Below, in pieces: positions 1-7,779 of a DNA stretch of 64,000 nt. Position 1 is the stretch's first letter; the number at the start of each line of letters is the position of its first letter. The notes under the pieces are model-generated. The model ran no database searches. It was not told the origin of the DNA and saw nothing but the letters and a program-made list of their open reading frames with translations. Origin of the DNA: CAZPMC01 sp964587755 (lineage in GTDB: Bacteria > Bacillota > Clostridia > Acetivibrionales > DTU013); contig CAZPMC010000004.1 of the NCBI GenBank assembly GCA_964587755.1, forward strand, positions 1-64,000, written 5' to 3'. A program made the position numbers and the translations under genes.

Positions 1-48
1 CGTACGGTTTGATGAGGGGGCGGTGGAAACCCCACTGCTCTACTCTAT
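1..48 (+). mobile_element. 3' end of a group II intron (domain V 3' arm and domain VI)
   Basis: The window opens with CGTACGGTTTGATGAGGGGG, which matches the 3' arm of domain V of bacterial group II introns. It is followed by a domain VI-like hairpin: GCGGTGG (20-26) pairs with CCACTGC (32-38), and then CTCTACTCTAT, typical of the branch-point strand and 3' splice site. The rest of the intron, including any reverse transcriptase gene, would lie upstream of the window. The exact 3' boundary (about 48) is inferred. Confidence 0.7.
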
Positions 49-124
49 CAAGGGTAAAAGATTGAGAGAGCTGAAAACCCTTATATATCAATGCTTTTGC
101 ACACAGGGTTACAAAACCCATTGA

Positions 125-331
125 GCGAAAAGCACGAAAATATCGCTTCGTGGAAACAAGTCCAAAGAGGCTGTTTTGATAGTCAAGTGGTCAGGTTGTA
201 ATGCATGGCTACTAATCGGGGTTCTTTTTATTCCGATGTTTATTGTCGGTACAGTTTTGGCAATCAAGAATCCAGAGCTTTTGCGAAAGAGACTTAATGC
301 GAAGGATATTCAAAATATAAAAAGCGCATAA
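125..331 (+). pseudogene. C-terminal fragment of an isoprenylcysteine carboxyl methyltransferase-like membrane protein
   Basis: One frame is open from 125 to a TAA at 329-331. Its end reads as a hydrophobic segment followed by NPELLRKRLNAKDIQNIKSA, which resembles the NPELLxxRLNAKE stretch found in small membrane proteins of the ICMT-like methyltransferase family. There is no good start codon or ribosome binding site, and the piece is far shorter than the family (about 150-200 aa). It lies just after the group II intron end, so intron insertion and decay probably broke the gene. Family assignment is from pattern memory only. Confidence 0.45.
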
Positions 332-427
332 AGTATAGACTGATTCCATTTATCTGGTGATATTATTTATCGATTTTGTCTTTGCTACTCGAATAATTTG
401 AGACGTTTTTTTGTTAGGAGGAAGTGT

Positions 428-547
428 ATGGAAATTAGGCAATACAGTAAAGCGGATGAAACTTTGCTTTTTGACCTTCTTATTGAAGAAGGAGATGTAT
501 GGAGCTGTTATCATGGGCCTCAATCTTTGAGGTTGAAGTATGAATAA
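428..547 (+). pseudogene. Truncated GNAT acetyltransferase (N-terminal 39 residues)
   Basis: ATG at 428 follows a clear AGGAGG, so the 5' end is a real gene start. The product begins MEIRQYSKADETLLFDLLIE and continues with a WSCY segment, which resembles the first strand and helix of GNAT N-acetyltransferases. A stop comes after 39 codons, whereas the family needs about 140-160 residues. The acetyl-CoA binding region is missing, so no activity is expected. With the fragment before it, this marks 1-550 as decaying DNA. Confidence 0.5.
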
Positions 548-682
548 AGGCACACCAGACAATGTAATTTTCTAGAGTGTTATCTGTTTTTGAAGCGATA
601 TATTATTCTTCTGTGCATAGCTATATTTTTAAATAATACTCAATTTTCATATTAAGTTATAAAAAATCATCTATTAAGAATA

Positions 683-714
683 GGGGAAAAGCCGTGAAAT
701 TTGCGGCTGTCCCC
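683..714 (+). other. GC-rich hairpin without a T-run
   Basis: GGGGAAAAGCCG (683-694) pairs with CGGCTGTCCCC (704-714), with one mismatch, around a 9-nt loop. No uridine tract follows, so it is not a convincing terminator. The rest of 548-741 shows no gene. Confidence 0.35.
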
Positions 715-741
715 CTCTTGCTTCCAGTTTGATGTATACAG

Positions 742-792
742 ACCCCTTTCAACGGAAAGAATGAAATTAATACCGCTGAAAGGGGTGTTTTA
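742..792 (+). promoter_or_regulatory. Hairpin that contains the ribosome binding site of the downstream PBP gene
   Basis: ACCCCTTTCA (742-751) pairs perfectly with TGAAAGGGGT (777-786). CGG (753-755) adds three pairs with CCG (773-775). The 3' arm holds the only good Shine-Dalgarno sequence (AAAGGGG) for the TTG start at 793, and a GTTTTATT tract follows. It could act as an intrinsic terminator, a translational block, or both. Pairing is seen directly; the regulatory role is inferred. Confidence 0.55.
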
Positions 793-2469
793 TTGGTAAA
801 AAAGAGAGCATTTTATTTATGCGGTATTTTTATTTCTTTATTTGCTTTGCTGCTCATGCGAATTTCGCAAATACAGCTCGTGCCTTCAAAATCTTTTGCA
901 GAGGCCGCCTTCCGCCAGAGAATTTCAAATAATAGTGTAGATGAAATACGCGGTCATATTTTGGATAGAAACTCTATACCCTTCACAGACAGAGAATTGA
1001 GCTATACAGCCTTTATCAAGACCTCCAATTTGCCCAAATCAGCTGATGAACGAGAAAAAGTGTCACAGATACTGGGTATTGATCCGAACATATTAAACAA
1101 TCTGACAACAAGAAGCAAGCCCCTTATGATTGAAACAAATACTGACGCAAGCAGGGCTATACTTGAGATGAACTGTGATTGGGTATCAATAATACACTCT
1201 CTTAAAAGATACGGCAGCGGTACTTTAGCTAAGCATGTAATCGGGTATCAGAGTAAAAGGGACAGAATCGGTCAGACGGGAATCGAGAAGGCTTTTGATA
1301 AAGAGCTTAGAGAAAATGTCGCCTTTGAGATAATAACTTTGACCGATGCATCCAAAAATCCAATTAAAGGTATGGGCTATAGAATCAAAAGCTTTAATAA
1401 CAATGATAGGGTAAGCGTTAAACTTACACTTGATTATCATATACAAAAAATTGTTGAGGATGCCATGGATAAAGACAGGATATCAGGAGCTGTGGTCGTA
1501 GAGGATATTGCTACCGGGGATATTCTTGCAATGGCAAGCCGGCCTGATTACAATCAGGAAAAAGTAGAGGATTATTTAGGCAGCGACAATAACGAGCTTT
1601 TTAATAAAGCAACGGCTTCATATAATCTCGGGTCAGTATTTAAGCTGGTGGATGTGGCCGCCTTATATGAGAATTATGAAGAGGTTTTAAAAAAGCTCAG
1701 CAATGAAGTTAACGGTATGGATTTAGACAATTATTATTGCGAGGGCGGGGTTGACATAAACGGTCTTTTGTTTAAATGCTCTTCATATCCCATAGGCGGG
1801 CACGCAGAGTTAAACTTAGAGCAAGCCTTTGCCAAGTCCTGTAACTCATATTTTATCGAAATATGCCAAAGGATTGGCTATAGGAACATTGTTGACATGG
1901 CAAGAAAATTCGGCTTAGGGGAAGCCACTGGTATTTCAAGGCAGGGAATAATCGAAGCAAAGGGGAGTCTTCCTTATTCTGACGGTTATTTCAGCAGAGC
2001 CGACATAGCTAACATTGCCATAGGGCAGGGGGTGCTATTGGCAACTCCGTTACAGGTAGCCGACATGGTTGCAACAGTAGCCAACGGAGGAATAAAGAAC
2101 ACAGTAAATATAGTGGATTCCATTGTTGATGAGAAGGGTAATGTGGTTAGGGAAATTCGTGTAAGGCAGGGCAAAAGAATAATTTCAAAAAGTACTGCAG
2201 ATAAGATTAAGAGCCTTATGGAGGCAGCTACAATATATGGAACGGGAACAGAAGCGGGAATGGAGTATTACGGCGGGGCGGCAGGGAAGACGGGAAGTGC
2301 CGAAACAGGACGCAAGGGAATAGTCCATGCATGGTTTGCAGGGTACTTCCCTGTGGACGATCCCAAATATGCCGTAGCAGTTTTTGTAGAGGAAGGACAG
2401 TACGGGGGTAAAACAGCAGCACCTGTATTTGCCAACATAGCAAGGCAAATGAGGGATAAGGGTTATTAA
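793..2469 (+). CDS. Penicillin-binding protein, class B peptidoglycan D,D-transpeptidase
   Basis: A 558-residue class B PBP that would cross-link peptidoglycan outside the membrane. Residues about 5-25 form one membrane anchor. The PBP dimerisation region follows, with RGHILDRN near 53-60. The transpeptidase domain carries all three active-site motifs: SVFK at 281-284 (nucleophile S281), SCN at 349-351 and KTG at 499-501. There is no PASTA domain, unlike the SpoVD-type protein at 45989. The start is TTG at 793, with its ribosome binding site inside a hairpin. The gene is convergent with the helicase gene, 12 nt away. A second SpoVD/FtsI/PbpA-like PBP is common in spore formers; which septum or spore step it serves cannot be told from sequence. 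Confidence 0.9.
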   Translation: MVKKRAFYLCGIFISLFALLLMRISQIQLVPSKSFAEAAFRQRISNNSVDEIRGHILDRNSIPFTDRELSYTAFIKTSNLPKSADEREKVSQILGIDPNILNNLTTRSKPLMIETNTDASRAILEMNCDWVSIIHSLKRYGSGTLAKHVIGYQSKRDRIGQTGIEKAFDKELRENVAFEIITLTDASKNPIKGMGYRIKSFNNNDRVSVKLTLDYHIQKIVEDAMDKDRISGAVVVEDIATGDILAMASRPDYNQEKVEDYLGSDNNELFNKATASYNLGSVFKLVDVAALYENYEEVLKKLSNEVNGMDLDNYYCEGGVDINGLLFKCSSYPIGGHAELNLEQAFAKSCNSYFIEICQRIGYRNIVDMARKFGLGEATGISRQGIIEAKGSLPYSDGYFSRADIANIAIGQGVLLATPLQVADMVATVANGGIKNTVNIVDSIVDEKGNVVREIRVRQGKRIISKSTADKIKSLMEAATIYGTGTEAGMEYYGGAAGKTGSAETGRKGIVHAWFAGYFPVDDPKYAVAVFVEEGQYGGKTAAPVFANIARQMRDKGY

Positions 2470-2481
2470 AGCCATAAGGCA

Positions 2482-4056
2482 TTATTTGCCCAAAATTTTG
2501 TGTAAAATGCGCTTGAGGAAGGGCTTTTTTGCTCCAGAATCCTGAGGTGGCGCCAAAGTCTGTGAATTTTTGACAGGCTTTATGCCTTTCGAATCATGGA
2601 TAGACTTCTTAGCTGTATAATCCCCGGGAGTCCTAGTTTTAACTGCTGAAGCTTGGTTGAATGGCTTCTTATATGGTGAAGAGACTCTCTTGGCATTTTG
2701 TGGTGCAGTCTTGCCGGCGGGTCTGCTATGCTTTGCTGCCTTGGAGCTTCTGTTTTTGTCAGTATCCCTCTTATAAGAGGATTTGGAATATGGCTTCTTG
2801 CTTGACGTCTTTTTGCTTGATGTCTTTTGACCGGATTGATTCCGGCCAGTAGCGTTATTCTGAGCCCTGGGCGGTCTGGGTTTTCTCGAATTTGCCTTAA
2901 TCCATTGTTCGGTTTTTTCTCTTTGTTCCCTAAGGTCAGAATCTTTTGGCAGTTCAGCTTCTGGAATCAATGCTCCAATGTGCTCTTCAATGGCGTAAAG
3001 ACTCATTATGTCATCACCGGTAACTAATGTTATGGCCTTGCCTGTGTTTCCTGCCCTGCCTGTGCGTCCTATTCTATGGACATAGTTATCCATGTCATTT
3101 GGCACATCGTAGTTTATAACCAATGACAAATTATCGATATGAAGACCTCGTGCAGCAACGTCTGTGGCTACAAGCAAATTAAATACACCAGTTTTAAACT
3201 GTTGTATAGTCTTAATTCGCCTGCTCTGGGGAATATCACCATGGAGTGCCCTGGATGCATATCCCTTACGCGTAAAGTACGACTGAATTCTATCAACTGC
3301 AGAGCGGGTATTGCAAAATACTATACAGCTTTCAGGACGCTCTGCCAGCAGCAGGCGATTTAGCTGTGTACGTTTTTCATTGGGATTAACACGATAGTAA
3401 ACCTGCTCGGTGGTATCAACAGTCATTGTCTTCGATTCTATTTCAATGGATACCGGATTATTCATATAGGAATTGCATATATCATGTATTTCCGGAGGTA
3501 TAGTCGCAGAGAAAAGCAGTGTAATCCTGTTTTTTGGAAGAGTTTTTATTATTCTTACTACCTGGTCAATAAAGCCCATGTCAAGCATCCTGTCGGCTTC
3601 ATCAAGAACTAAAAACCGGATGCTGTTAGTTTTTAAGCTGCCATTGGTTATATGGTCATAAACCCGGCCAGGAGTACCTGAAACGATTGAAACTCCCCTC
3701 TTGAGAGCTTCTATCTCAATATTCATACTATGCTGCCCGTATACTGCAGTTGTCTTGTGGGGTAGATATTTTGACATTTTTTTAAGATCGTTGTCAATCT
3801 GGACAGCAAGCTCTCTTGTGGGAGTGAGAATTAACCCTTGCGGTCCGGGCGCAGATGCGTCAATCATCTGAAGAATGGATACGCCAAACACGGCAGTTTT
3901 GCCACTGCCTGTTTTGGACATAACAACTAAATCCTCTTTGTTTAATATATGCGGAATTGCTGCACTTTGAACTTCAGTAGGTGATTCAAAGCCCATATCC
4001 TCAAGGGCCTTCAGTATAGGAGAAGATAAGCCCATTTCTTTAAAAGTATCATTCAT
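2482..4056 (-). CDS. DEAD-box ATP-dependent RNA helicase
   Basis: A 524-residue RNA helicase of the CshA/RhlE type, expected to unwind short RNA duplexes in ribosome assembly or mRNA decay. The Q motif lies near residues 22-35. Others are SKTGSGKT (47-54), PTRELA (79-84), TPGR (128-131), DEAD (152-155), SAT (183-185) and HRIGRTGR (327-334), so both RecA-like domains are complete. From about residue 390 the tail is disordered and rich in Lys, Ser and Arg, typical of cold-adaptation helicases and likely to bind RNA nonspecifically. Transcription is toward the upstream PBP gene. The promoter region contains a perfect 11-bp inverted repeat (separate entry). Confidence 0.92.
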   Translation of the reverse strand: MNDTFKEMGLSSPILKALEDMGFESPTEVQSAAIPHILNKEDLVVMSKTGSGKTAVFGVSILQMIDASAPGPQGLILTPTRELAVQIDNDLKKMSKYLPHKTTAVYGQHSMNIEIEALKRGVSIVSGTPGRVYDHITNGSLKTNSIRFLVLDEADRMLDMGFIDQVVRIIKTLPKNRITLLFSATIPPEIHDICNSYMNNPVSIEIESKTMTVDTTEQVYYRVNPNEKRTQLNRLLLAERPESCIVFCNTRSAVDRIQSYFTRKGYASRALHGDIPQSRRIKTIQQFKTGVFNLLVATDVAARGLHIDNLSLVINYDVPNDMDNYVHRIGRTGRAGNTGKAITLVTGDDIMSLYAIEEHIGALIPEAELPKDSDLREQREKTEQWIKANSRKPRPPRAQNNATGRNQSGQKTSSKKTSSKKPYSKSSYKRDTDKNRSSKAAKHSRPAGKTAPQNAKRVSSPYKKPFNQASAVKTRTPGDYTAKKSIHDSKGIKPVKNSQTLAPPQDSGAKKPFLKRILHKILGK

Positions 4057-4079
4057 TTATATCATCTTTCCTTTATTAA

Positions 4080-4115
4080 GATTAAATCATTATAACATTT
4101 ACTTATGATTTAATC
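4080..4115 (-). promoter_or_regulatory. Perfect inverted repeat around the helicase promoter
   Basis: GATTAAATCAT (4080-4090) and ATGATTTAATC (4105-4115) are perfect 11-bp arms separated by 14 nt. Read on the minus strand, a TATAAT (4089-4094) overlaps the inner edge of the second arm, so the palindrome would cover roughly -30 to +1. This fits a repressor operator or a 5' hairpin. The -35 is weak. No regulator is recognised. Confidence 0.5.
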
Positions 4116-4153
4116 CACTAAAGCACTCTGGGATGGGTGAAAGATGACATTAT

Positions 4154-4867
4154 CTAGAAATTGCAGTTTTCAGGCTTTAGCTCTTTATTTAATTTTTTAA
4201 TAGCCTTCTTCTCTATCCGAGATACATAGGAGCGGGATATGCCGAGCATACTTGCTATTTCACGCTGAGTTTTACTGGCTCCGTTCAAAAGCCCGTAACG
4301 CAATTCAAGAACAGTTTTTTCACGTTTTTTCAAAACCACTTTCATTTTATTATAAAGCTTCTTCACCTGCATTTTAAGCTCAACTTCGTCCAGTATATTT
4401 TCCGTCTCATTTCCAATTACGTCAATTAATGTAATTTCGTTGCCCTCACGATCTACTCCAATAGGGTCGTGAAGGGAGACTTCGCTTTGCATTTTTTTAG
4501 CGGTTCTTATTTGCATCAATATTTCATTATCAATGCAGCGGGCTGCATAAGTAGCCAGCTTTGTACCTTTAGACGGGTCAAAGGTTGAAATTGCTTTTAT
4601 CAGGCCAATAGTTCCGATTGATATTAAATCGTCACTGTCCCCGTTGTAGGTGCTGTATTTTTTCACTATATGTGCTACAAGTCTGAGATTTCTCTCTATT
4701 AGAATATTTCTTGCTTCCTCGTCGCCCTTCTTGAAGGCTTCGATATATTTTTGCTCTTCTTCAGCAGATAAGGGCTGCGGAAATGAATTTGTATTTGAAA
4801 TATAGCCCAGTTGGAAGAAAAGGCTGCTCAGGATATCATTTATTATACAGAGTAAGCCTTGAGACAA
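4154..4867 (-). CDS. sigK: RNA polymerase sporulation sigma factor SigK (pro-sigma-K)
   Basis: Late mother-cell sigma factor. It aligns by eye with Bacillus subtilis SigK: FPQPLS at the mature start, LIERNLRLVAHIVKKY, DLISIGTIGLIKAI, GTKLATYAARCIDNEI, the SLHDPIG segment, and a region 4.2 helix-turn-helix (TQREIASMLGISRSYVSR). I chose the TTG at 4867 because GGGGGTG lies 6 nt upstream and it gives a pro-sequence of 28 residues, close to the 27 of B. subtilis. An in-frame ATG at 4897 (MVTYFLG) has no ribosome binding site but would give 247 residues. The hydrophobic pro-region implies activation by membrane proteolysis (SpoIVFB in Bacillus). The frame is not interrupted by a skin element. Confidence 0.92.
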   Translation of the reverse strand: MSQGLLCIINDILSSLFFQLGYISNTNSFPQPLSAEEEQKYIEAFKKGDEEARNILIERNLRLVAHIVKKYSTYNGDSDDLISIGTIGLIKAISTFDPSKGTKLATYAARCIDNEILMQIRTAKKMQSEVSLHDPIGVDREGNEITLIDVIGNETENILDEVELKMQVKKLYNKMKVVLKKREKTVLELRYGLLNGASKTQREIASMLGISRSYVSRIEKKAIKKLNKELKPENCNF

Positions 4868-4984
4868 TTTCGGCACCCCCAAAAAATAGGTCACCATATG
4901 AGTATATGAGCAGGAATTTAAAAAAATGCATGTACAAAGAAAAAAAGATGGAATATTTCTTAGTGTATAGGTGGTAAAAAAAGT

Positions 4985-5013
4985 TTGATAATTTTTTTTT
5001 ATTGTGTTATACT
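4985..5013 (+). promoter_or_regulatory. Promoter of rpsB-tsf
   Basis: TTGATA (4985-4990), a 17-nt spacer and TATACT (5008-5013) form a near-consensus housekeeping promoter. The transcript would start near 5020 and carry a leader of about 100 nt before the rpsB ribosome binding site. That leader is G-rich around 5050-5090 and could hold an S2 autoregulatory structure; I cannot fold it reliably. Confidence 0.75.
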
Positions 5014-5122
5014 ATACTGCGGTTAAAAAATACACACATGGCTGACGATTGGAGGAGTTCCCGTCCGGGTTTCCATGAGGTTGAAAGTCATGGTGGAATA
5101 AACTTAAGGAGGCTATATATTT

Positions 5123-5968
5123 ATGTCAGTTATTTCTATGAAGCAATTACTTGAAGCAGGTGTCCATTTTGGTCATCAAACCAGAAGATGGAACCCGAAA
5201 ATGGCCGAATATATCTTTACAGAGAGAAACGGCATCTACATTATCGATTTACAGAAAACAGTTAAAAAGATTGAAGAAGCTTATATGTTCATCAGAGAAA
5301 TCTCTATGAACGGTGAAGATGTGCTTTTCGTTGGAACAAAAAAGCAAGCCCAGGATTCCATTAAAGAAGAGTCCGAAAGATGCGGACAGTACTACGTAAA
5401 TGCAAGATGGTTAGGCGGAATGCTTACTAATTTCAACACAATACGTAAAAGGATTGACAGACTCAATCAGCTTGACGCTATGGAACAGGAAGGCTTGTTT
5501 GAAGTACTTCCCAAAAAGGAAGTTATAAAGCTCAAAAATGAGATGGAAAAGCTGGATAAATATCTTGGCGGTATCAGAAATATGAAGAGACTGCCTGGAG
5601 CATTGTTTGTAGTAGACCCAAGAAAAGAAAGAAATGCTATTCTCGAAGCAAGAAGGCTTGGTATTCCTGTGGTGGCAATTGTTGATACAAACTGCGACCC
5701 TGATGAGGTTGATTACGTAATACCAGGAAATGATGATGCTATCAGAGCGGTCAAATTGATTGCAGCAAAGATTGCGGATGCTGTGATAGAAGGGCGTCAG
5801 GGCGAGCAATTTGAAGAAACCGAAGCCGATGTCCCGGCAGAAGAAGCTATAGAAGCAGCTGAAGAAGTAGTTGTAGAAGTAGCTGTAGAGGCAGCAAAAG
5901 AAGCTGCTGAAGAAGTAGCTGAAGAGACTGTAGCAGCTGATGAAGCTAGTGAAAAAAGTGTTGAATAA
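5123..5968 (+). CDS. rpsB: 30S ribosomal protein S2
   Basis: Component of the small ribosomal subunit, needed for S1 docking and initiation. The N-terminus reads VISMKQLLEAGVHFGHQTRRWNPKM, the S2 signature, and FVVDPRKERNAILEARRLGIPVVAIVDTNCDP is also diagnostic. AAGGAGG lies just upstream of the ATG. The core is normal to about residue 230. An extension of about 50 residues then consists almost wholly of Glu, Ala and Val, making 281 residues against about 235-250 in most bacteria. The gene is the first of the rpsB-tsf pair. Confidence 0.97.
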   Translation: MSVISMKQLLEAGVHFGHQTRRWNPKMAEYIFTERNGIYIIDLQKTVKKIEEAYMFIREISMNGEDVLFVGTKKQAQDSIKEESERCGQYYVNARWLGGMLTNFNTIRKRIDRLNQLDAMEQEGLFEVLPKKEVIKLKNEMEKLDKYLGGIRNMKRLPGALFVVDPRKERNAILEARRLGIPVVAIVDTNCDPDEVDYVIPGNDDAIRAVKLIAAKIADAVIEGRQGEQFEETEADVPAEEAIEAAEEVVVEVAVEAAKEAAEEVAEETVAADEASEKSVE

Positions 5969-5998
5969 TACGATTAAATATAGTTTGGAGGAATTTAA

Positions 5999-6646
5999 AT
6001 GATTACTGCTGAAATGGTAAAACAACTTCGCGAAAGAACCGGTTCGGGGATGATGGATTGTAAAAAAGCTCTTACCGAAGCAGGGGGAAATGTTGATAAG
6101 GCTATTGAGATTTTAAGAGAAAAGGGATTGGCCAATGCAGCTAAGAAGGCGGGAAGAATTGCAGCAGAAGGTATCGTAGACGCATATATACATGGTAATG
6201 GCAGAATAGGCGTACTTGTTGAGGTAAATATTGAGACTGACTTTGCAGCTGCCAACGAAGATTTCAAACAGTTGGTAAGAGATATCGCAATGCAGATTGC
6301 TGCAGCAAAGCCTGAATATGTTTCAAGGGAAGAGGTTCCTGCCGAAGTTCTCGAAAAAGAGATGAATATTCTCAGAAATCAAGCCAGGAATGAGGGTAAG
6401 CCTGAAAAGATTATCGATAAAATGGTTGAAGGCAGAATTGAAAAATATTATAAAGAGGTTTGTCTGCTGGAGCAGCCTTGGATTAAGGATCCGGAAAAAA
6501 CCATCAAGCAGCTTGTTGCTGAAAACATCGCAGCGATTGGCGAGAATATAAATATCAGAAGGTTTGCAAGGTTTGAAAGAGGAGAAGGTATAGAAAAGAA
6601 ACAGGAAGACTTTGCAGAAGAAGTTGCAAAGCAGATGGGAAACTAA
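5999..6646 (+). CDS. tsf: Translation elongation factor Ts
   Basis: Nucleotide exchange factor that reloads EF-Tu with GTP. The UBA-like N-terminus ITAEMVKQLRERTGSGMMDCKKAL and the TDF motif (IETDFAAANEDF) are both present. At 215 residues it is the short bacterial form with a reduced dimerisation domain. It lies 30 nt after rpsB and ends at a strong terminator, so the two form a bicistronic unit. Confidence 0.97.
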   Translation: MITAEMVKQLRERTGSGMMDCKKALTEAGGNVDKAIEILREKGLANAAKKAGRIAAEGIVDAYIHGNGRIGVLVEVNIETDFAAANEDFKQLVRDIAMQIAAAKPEYVSREEVPAEVLEKEMNILRNQARNEGKPEKIIDKMVEGRIEKYYKEVCLLEQPWIKDPEKTIKQLVAENIAAIGENINIRRFARFERGEGIEKKQEDFAEEVAKQMGN

Positions 6647-6675
6647 TAATGTTTTTAGCATTATAATGACTTTAT

Positions 6676-6735
6676 AAGAGGCTCTAAGGCCTGTAACCAT
6701 TTATGGTTTACAGGACTTACGGGTCTCTTTTGTTT
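6676..6735 (+). terminator. Intrinsic terminator after tsf
   Basis: The arm from 6676 to 6698 (AAGAGGCTCTAAGGCCTGTA...) pairs with 6705-6731, with CCTGTAACC against GGTTTACAGG at the top and AAGAG against CTCTT at the base. A TTTTGTTTT tract follows. The rest of 6736-6812 shows no gene. Confidence 0.75.
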
Positions 6736-6812
6736 TAGTCGGGAAGCGGATATACATCCTGTGAGATGTGTGTGATAGCATGAAAGGTCGTGGCGGAAAT
6801 TTTCATGACACC

Positions 6813-6842
6813 TTGCGAAATCAATTTCCACTATGTTATAAT
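6813..6842 (+). promoter_or_regulatory. Promoter of the pyrH leader
   Basis: TTGCGA (6813-6818), an 18-nt spacer and a perfect TATAAT (6837-6842). The transcript would begin near 6849 and have a leader of about 180 nt before pyrH, holding a short ORF and a terminator-like hairpin. Confidence 0.6.
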
Positions 6843-6871
6843 GAGTCGAGCTTTCGCGGAGGTATATGAAG

Positions 6872-6919
6872 ATGACGAGAAATGTAATGGCATATAAAAT
6901 AATATGTATGAGATTTTAA
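6872..6919 (+). CDS. Candidate leader peptide upstream of pyrH (15 aa)
   Basis: GGAGG at 6858-6862 precedes ATG at 6872 by an ideal 9 nt. The ORF reads MTRNVMAYKIICMRF and stops at 6917-6919. An in-frame ATG at 6866 is only 3 nt from the GGAGG. The stop lies 8 nt before a hairpin with a T-run, the arrangement expected of translation-coupled attenuation. No obvious run of regulatory codons is present. The ribosome binding site and spacing are seen; function is inferred. Confidence 0.4.
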   Translation: MTRNVMAYKIICMRF

Positions 6920-6927
6920 AATACGGG

Positions 6928-6956
6928 GGGACATATATAGTGTATGTTCCCTTTTT
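6928..6956 (+). terminator. Terminator-like hairpin in the pyrH leader (candidate attenuator)
   Basis: GGGACATA (6928-6935) pairs with TATGTTCCC (6943-6951) around a short loop, followed directly by TTTTT (6952-6956). It lies between the pyrH promoter and pyrH, so it could end transcripts early. An alternative antiterminator fold was not found by eye. Confidence 0.6.
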
Positions 6957-7027
6957 ATAAGCCTATTTAGCAGGAGCTTTAATTTTTATGTAGAACAATA
7001 GAATTAGGGAGCGGGGGTTAATACTAT

Positions 7028-7747
7028 ATGACACCAAAATATAAAAGAGTTTTACTGAAGCTTAGCGGAGAAGCACTTGCCGGCAATAATAAAACAGGAA
7101 TAGATACGCAGGTCATTGGCGCGATTTCCGACAGGATTGCCGAAGCCCACAAATTAGGAATTGAAATAGCTATTGTTGTAGGCGGGGGGAATTTCTGGAG
7201 GGGCAGAAGCGGTGTTGGAATGGACAGGACTACTGCCGATCATATGGGAATGTTGGCGACTGTTATCAATTCTCTTGCATTGCAGGATGCTCTTGAAACA
7301 AGAGGCATTCCCACAAGAGTACAGACGGCTATAGAGATGAGGCAAATTGCTGAGCCGTATATACGAAGAAAAGCTATCAGGCATTTGGAGAAAAAAAGGA
7401 TAGTAATATTTGCATGTGGTATTGGAAATCCTTATTTTTCGACAGATACCACTATGGCCCTAAGAGCTGCTGAGATTGACGCTGATGTAATATTAAAGGC
7501 TACTATGGTAGACGGTGTATATGATAGTGATCCTAATAAAAATCCCAATGCAGTTAAATTCGAGAAAATCACATTCGGCGATGCCCTTAACCGCAGATTG
7601 GGTGTAATGGATGCTACAGCACTTGCTCTATGTATGGATAATAAGATACCACTCATTGTTTTTAATATGATTAATCCGGAAAACATTATTAAAGTTGTTT
7701 GCGGCGAAAATATAGGTACAATTATAGATGCTGCGCCAAAGGCATAG
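7028..7747 (+). CDS. pyrH: Uridylate (UMP) kinase
   Basis: Cytosolic hexameric kinase making UDP from UMP, the entry to all pyrimidine nucleotides. 239 residues, the usual length. The amino-acid-kinase fold is marked by YKRVLLKLSGEAL at the N-terminus, IVVGGGNFWRG, and DHMGMLATVINSLALQDALE. It is followed 32 nt later by frr, the conserved bacterial pairing. The leader carries a candidate attenuator. Confidence 0.96.
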   Translation: MTPKYKRVLLKLSGEALAGNNKTGIDTQVIGAISDRIAEAHKLGIEIAIVVGGGNFWRGRSGVGMDRTTADHMGMLATVINSLALQDALETRGIPTRVQTAIEMRQIAEPYIRRKAIRHLEKKRIVIFACGIGNPYFSTDTTMALRAAEIDADVILKATMVDGVYDSDPNKNPNAVKFEKITFGDALNRRLGVMDATALALCMDNKIPLIVFNMINPENIIKVVCGENIGTIIDAAPKA

Positions 7748-7779
7748 TCACAATTCAATTTTCATAAGGAGGTTTTAAT

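Noticed and set aside
4890..4990. SigE-type promoter before sigK
   Set aside because: CATATACT resembles a -10 but lies too near the ATG at 4897, and no -35 fits. Too weak to report.
5411..6025. A 204-aa minus-strand ORF
   Set aside because: Antisense to rpsB, low-complexity from the Glu-rich tail, no ribosome binding site and no recognisable protein.
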